Source of the DNA: CAZNVB01 sp964651495
GTDB taxonomy: Bacteria; Acidobacteriota; Aminicenantia; Aminicenantales; UBA8522
Length of the DNA: 24,763 nt
Assembly (NCBI GenBank): GCA_964651495.1
Contig: CAZYWP010000035.1
Coordinates: 1 to 24,763 of the forward strand
Reading direction: 5' to 3'
Shown here: positions 24,623-24,763 of the stretch, piece after piece
Layout of the letters: each line of letters starts with the position of its first letter
Position numbering within the stretch: the first letter of the stretch is position 1
Position numbers and translations under genes: made by a program
The notes under the pieces: generated by a model
What the model saw: the letters and a program-made list of their open reading frames with translations, nothing else
Told to the model about the DNA's origin: nothing
The model's database searches: none

Positions 24623-24763
24623 GGGAACGGGTCCTGTCTTGGTTCACCCCTGGCGAGGCTCGGAATTGGGATTCGACGGACTTCCTCCGACCTTGCCAGA
24701 GACGCTTGCCTGTTTAGGGCCCCTTCTAATTGGCTAGAAGGGGTAGGGGAAGTTAATATCACT
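24623..24763 (-). repeat. Foldback (MITE-like) intergenic repeat, copy C, cut by window end
   Basis: The stretch ACGGGTCCTGTC...GGTTCACCCC.GGCGAGGCTCGG (24627-24663) matches one arm of copy B with few differences, and the last 21 bases (24743-24763) again match copy B through GTTAATATCACT. Between them lies a 79-bp block absent from B. Its beginning (TTGGGATTCG, 24666-24675) is shared with copy A. The block also holds a perfect 9-bp hairpin, CCCCTTCTA/TAGAAGGGG with a 6-nt loop (24720-24743). The other arm is beyond the window. It lies about 155 bp upstream of the permease gene; the 296-bp spacer 24468-24763 otherwise shows no gene and only weak promoter-like sequence. Confidence 0.6.

Noticed and set aside
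1..24763. CRISPR array, prophage, toxin-antitoxin or defence island
   Set aside because: No regularly spaced direct repeats, phage structural genes, transposase, nuclease or toxin-like small gene pairs were found on either strand.

Overview
This is a GC-rich window (roughly 60% GC by eye) from a free-living bacterium. The gene set fits a protein- and sugar-scavenging member of Acidobacteriota or Candidatus Aminicenantes: secreted M28 and M49 peptidases, DUF3857/transglutaminase proteins, Tat-exported DUF362 and amidase proteins, and LutABC. That placement is inferred from gene content only; no rRNA or ribosomal-protein gene is present to confirm it. A run of exactly 100 N (20394-20493) marks a scaffold gap, so this is probably a draft or metagenome assembly.

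Left part, minus strand. A Tat-exported amidase-signature enzyme (3671-1863) is followed after 14 bp by a secreted GH78-type rhamnosidase that runs off the left edge (1848-1). Bases 3672-4174 hold no gene; they hold two promoters and a 317-bp foldback repeat (copy A). On the plus strand a YdeI/OmdA-domain gene (4175-4747) looks leaderless. It converges on a three-gene minus-strand operon: M49 dipeptidyl-peptidase III lipoprotein (9325-7280), secreted cyanophycinase-like S51 peptidase (7231-6368) and YfcC-type antiporter (6371-4965, ATGA overlap). A 100-bp element of nested inverted repeats sits between the two converging 3' ends.

Middle. Divergent from the M49 gene, with a good promoter, are two tandem DUF3857/transglutaminase-like genes (9519-13399, ATGA overlap). 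The first keeps a Cys-His-Asp triad and the second has lost all three residues. Converging on them is a minus-strand operon of a Tat-exported DUF362 protein, an ABC ATPase and an ABC-2 permease (16163-13410). Upstream of it lie repeat copy B and a decayed radical SAM/SPASM gene (17264-16401) with an internal deletion and an in-frame amber codon.

Right part. A near-consensus promoter drives a secreted M28-family peptidase followed directly by lutA, lutB (both cut by the N gap) and lutC (17445-22070). An O-methyltransferase (23097-22105) overlaps an APC amino-acid permease (24467-23094) on the minus strand. The right edge holds repeat copy C, cut by the window end.

Taken together the window reads as extracellular peptide, amide and glycoside breakdown with matching uptake, plus lactate-type oxidation. 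No tRNA, rRNA, CRISPR array, prophage or transposase gene was seen. The least explained features are the mosaic foldback repeat family, the nested-hairpin element, the paired active/inactive transglutaminase-like genes and the decayed radical SAM gene.
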